A stretch of DNA of 64,000 nt from positions 17,602 through 81,601 of the forward strand of contig JASHOD010000142.1 in assembly GCA_030041295.1 (NCBI GenBank), given 5' to 3'. Of the stretch, positions 63,754 through 64,000 are shown piece by piece. The notes under the pieces were generated by a model. That model was not told the DNA's origin, ran no database searches, and saw nothing but the letters and a program-made list of their open reading frames with translations. Position numbers and translations under genes: made by a program. How positions within the stretch are numbered: the first letter of the stretch is position 1; every line of letters starts with the position of its first letter. The stretch comes from Nitrososphaerales archaeon. GTDB lineage: Archaea > Thermoproteota > Nitrososphaeria > Nitrososphaerales > CADDZS01.

Positions 63754-64000
63754 GACTCGAAACCAAAGCATTTCACGTATGCGGTTAGGTCGCCTGAGAT
63801 CCAAACAGATTCAAAGGAGGATTTAACCTTCCTTACCAAGAGATTCCAACAAAACTGTTCGGACTTGAGACAAAGGCTGGAAGAGGCGAACTGATCGTTC
63901 CTGAATTATTTTATAAATTAAACCCAAGATATTCGCGATTAGTTTACTACTTTCTCAATTTTGTGTAGCTAGTCCTGTTGAGCAAGCGAGAGGGCAGGAC

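Overview
The window is archaeal. Several genes occur only in Archaea, or in Archaea and eukaryotes: diphthine synthase, the wyosine enzyme Taw1, an AbrB-PhoU regulator, and a tRNA-Tyr interrupted by two introns whose first splice site folds into a textbook bulge-helix-bulge. A eukaryote-type DNA topoisomerase IB, together with a B-type-looking haem-copper oxidase and cupredoxin, points to the Nitrososphaerota (Thaumarchaeota) and relatives. That placement is inference; no rRNA gene is present. Nothing here (no amoABC) shows ammonia oxidation. Coding is dense on both strands, many starts are TTG or GTG, and small membrane proteins are abundant.

Layout. 0-9.9 kb: a DUF4242 protein, two badly broken reading frames, an aldo/keto reductase facing a D-threonine-aldolase/D-serine-dehydratase-like enzyme, membrane proteins, a broken gene near 6.0-6.7 kb and two FAD amine/amino-acid oxidases separated by a gene relic. 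10-16 kb: topoisomerase IB carrying a 400-residue intein, a GC-rich esterase pseudogene, an Lrp/AsnC regulator divergent from S-adenosylhomocysteine hydrolase. 16-24 kb: an AAA ATPase, a Nudix hydrolase, an SplB-like radical SAM protein, a class III nucleotide cyclase fused to TolB-like and TPR domains, then a gamma carbonic anhydrase, PP2C phosphatase and M50-like membrane protein run. 24-33 kb: an ABC exporter, SixA, a thioredoxin-like protein, a methyltransferase/glycosyltransferase pair, an EamA transporter, VOC and GNAT proteins and a 44-residue zinc ribbon. 33-37.6 kb: dodecin, a TnpB relic, diphthine synthase fused to DUF357, a GNAT and a presenilin-like membrane protein. 37.6-42 kb: the terminal oxidase operon (CuA subunit II, subunit I, cupredoxin), the two-intron tRNA-Tyr and a nitrilase-family enzyme. 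42-53 kb: membrane regulators, a DUF4382 protein, DUF1028, an MFS transporter, a two-TM channel-like protein, Taw1, a truncated CoA-binding protein and AbrB-PhoU. 53-64 kb: an accessory, gene-poor stretch with a KaiC-like protein lacking a P-loop, tandem DUF5658 proteins, several broken small genes, an S/T-rich surface protein and a VapBC pair.

The recurring theme is interrupted genes. At least eight places show convincing protein sequence split by frameshifts or stops, or lacking a normal start codon. The GC-rich esterase and the TnpB relic look like true decay of acquired genes. The single-lesion cases could equally be indel errors in the assembly, and raw reads would be needed to decide. 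The strongest positive discoveries are the topoisomerase intein and the two-intron tRNA-Tyr. The most speculative functional leads are the presenilin-like protein with altered motifs, the two-TM channel-like protein with a TAEGPPEVP filter and the M50-like protein with HPLGH.
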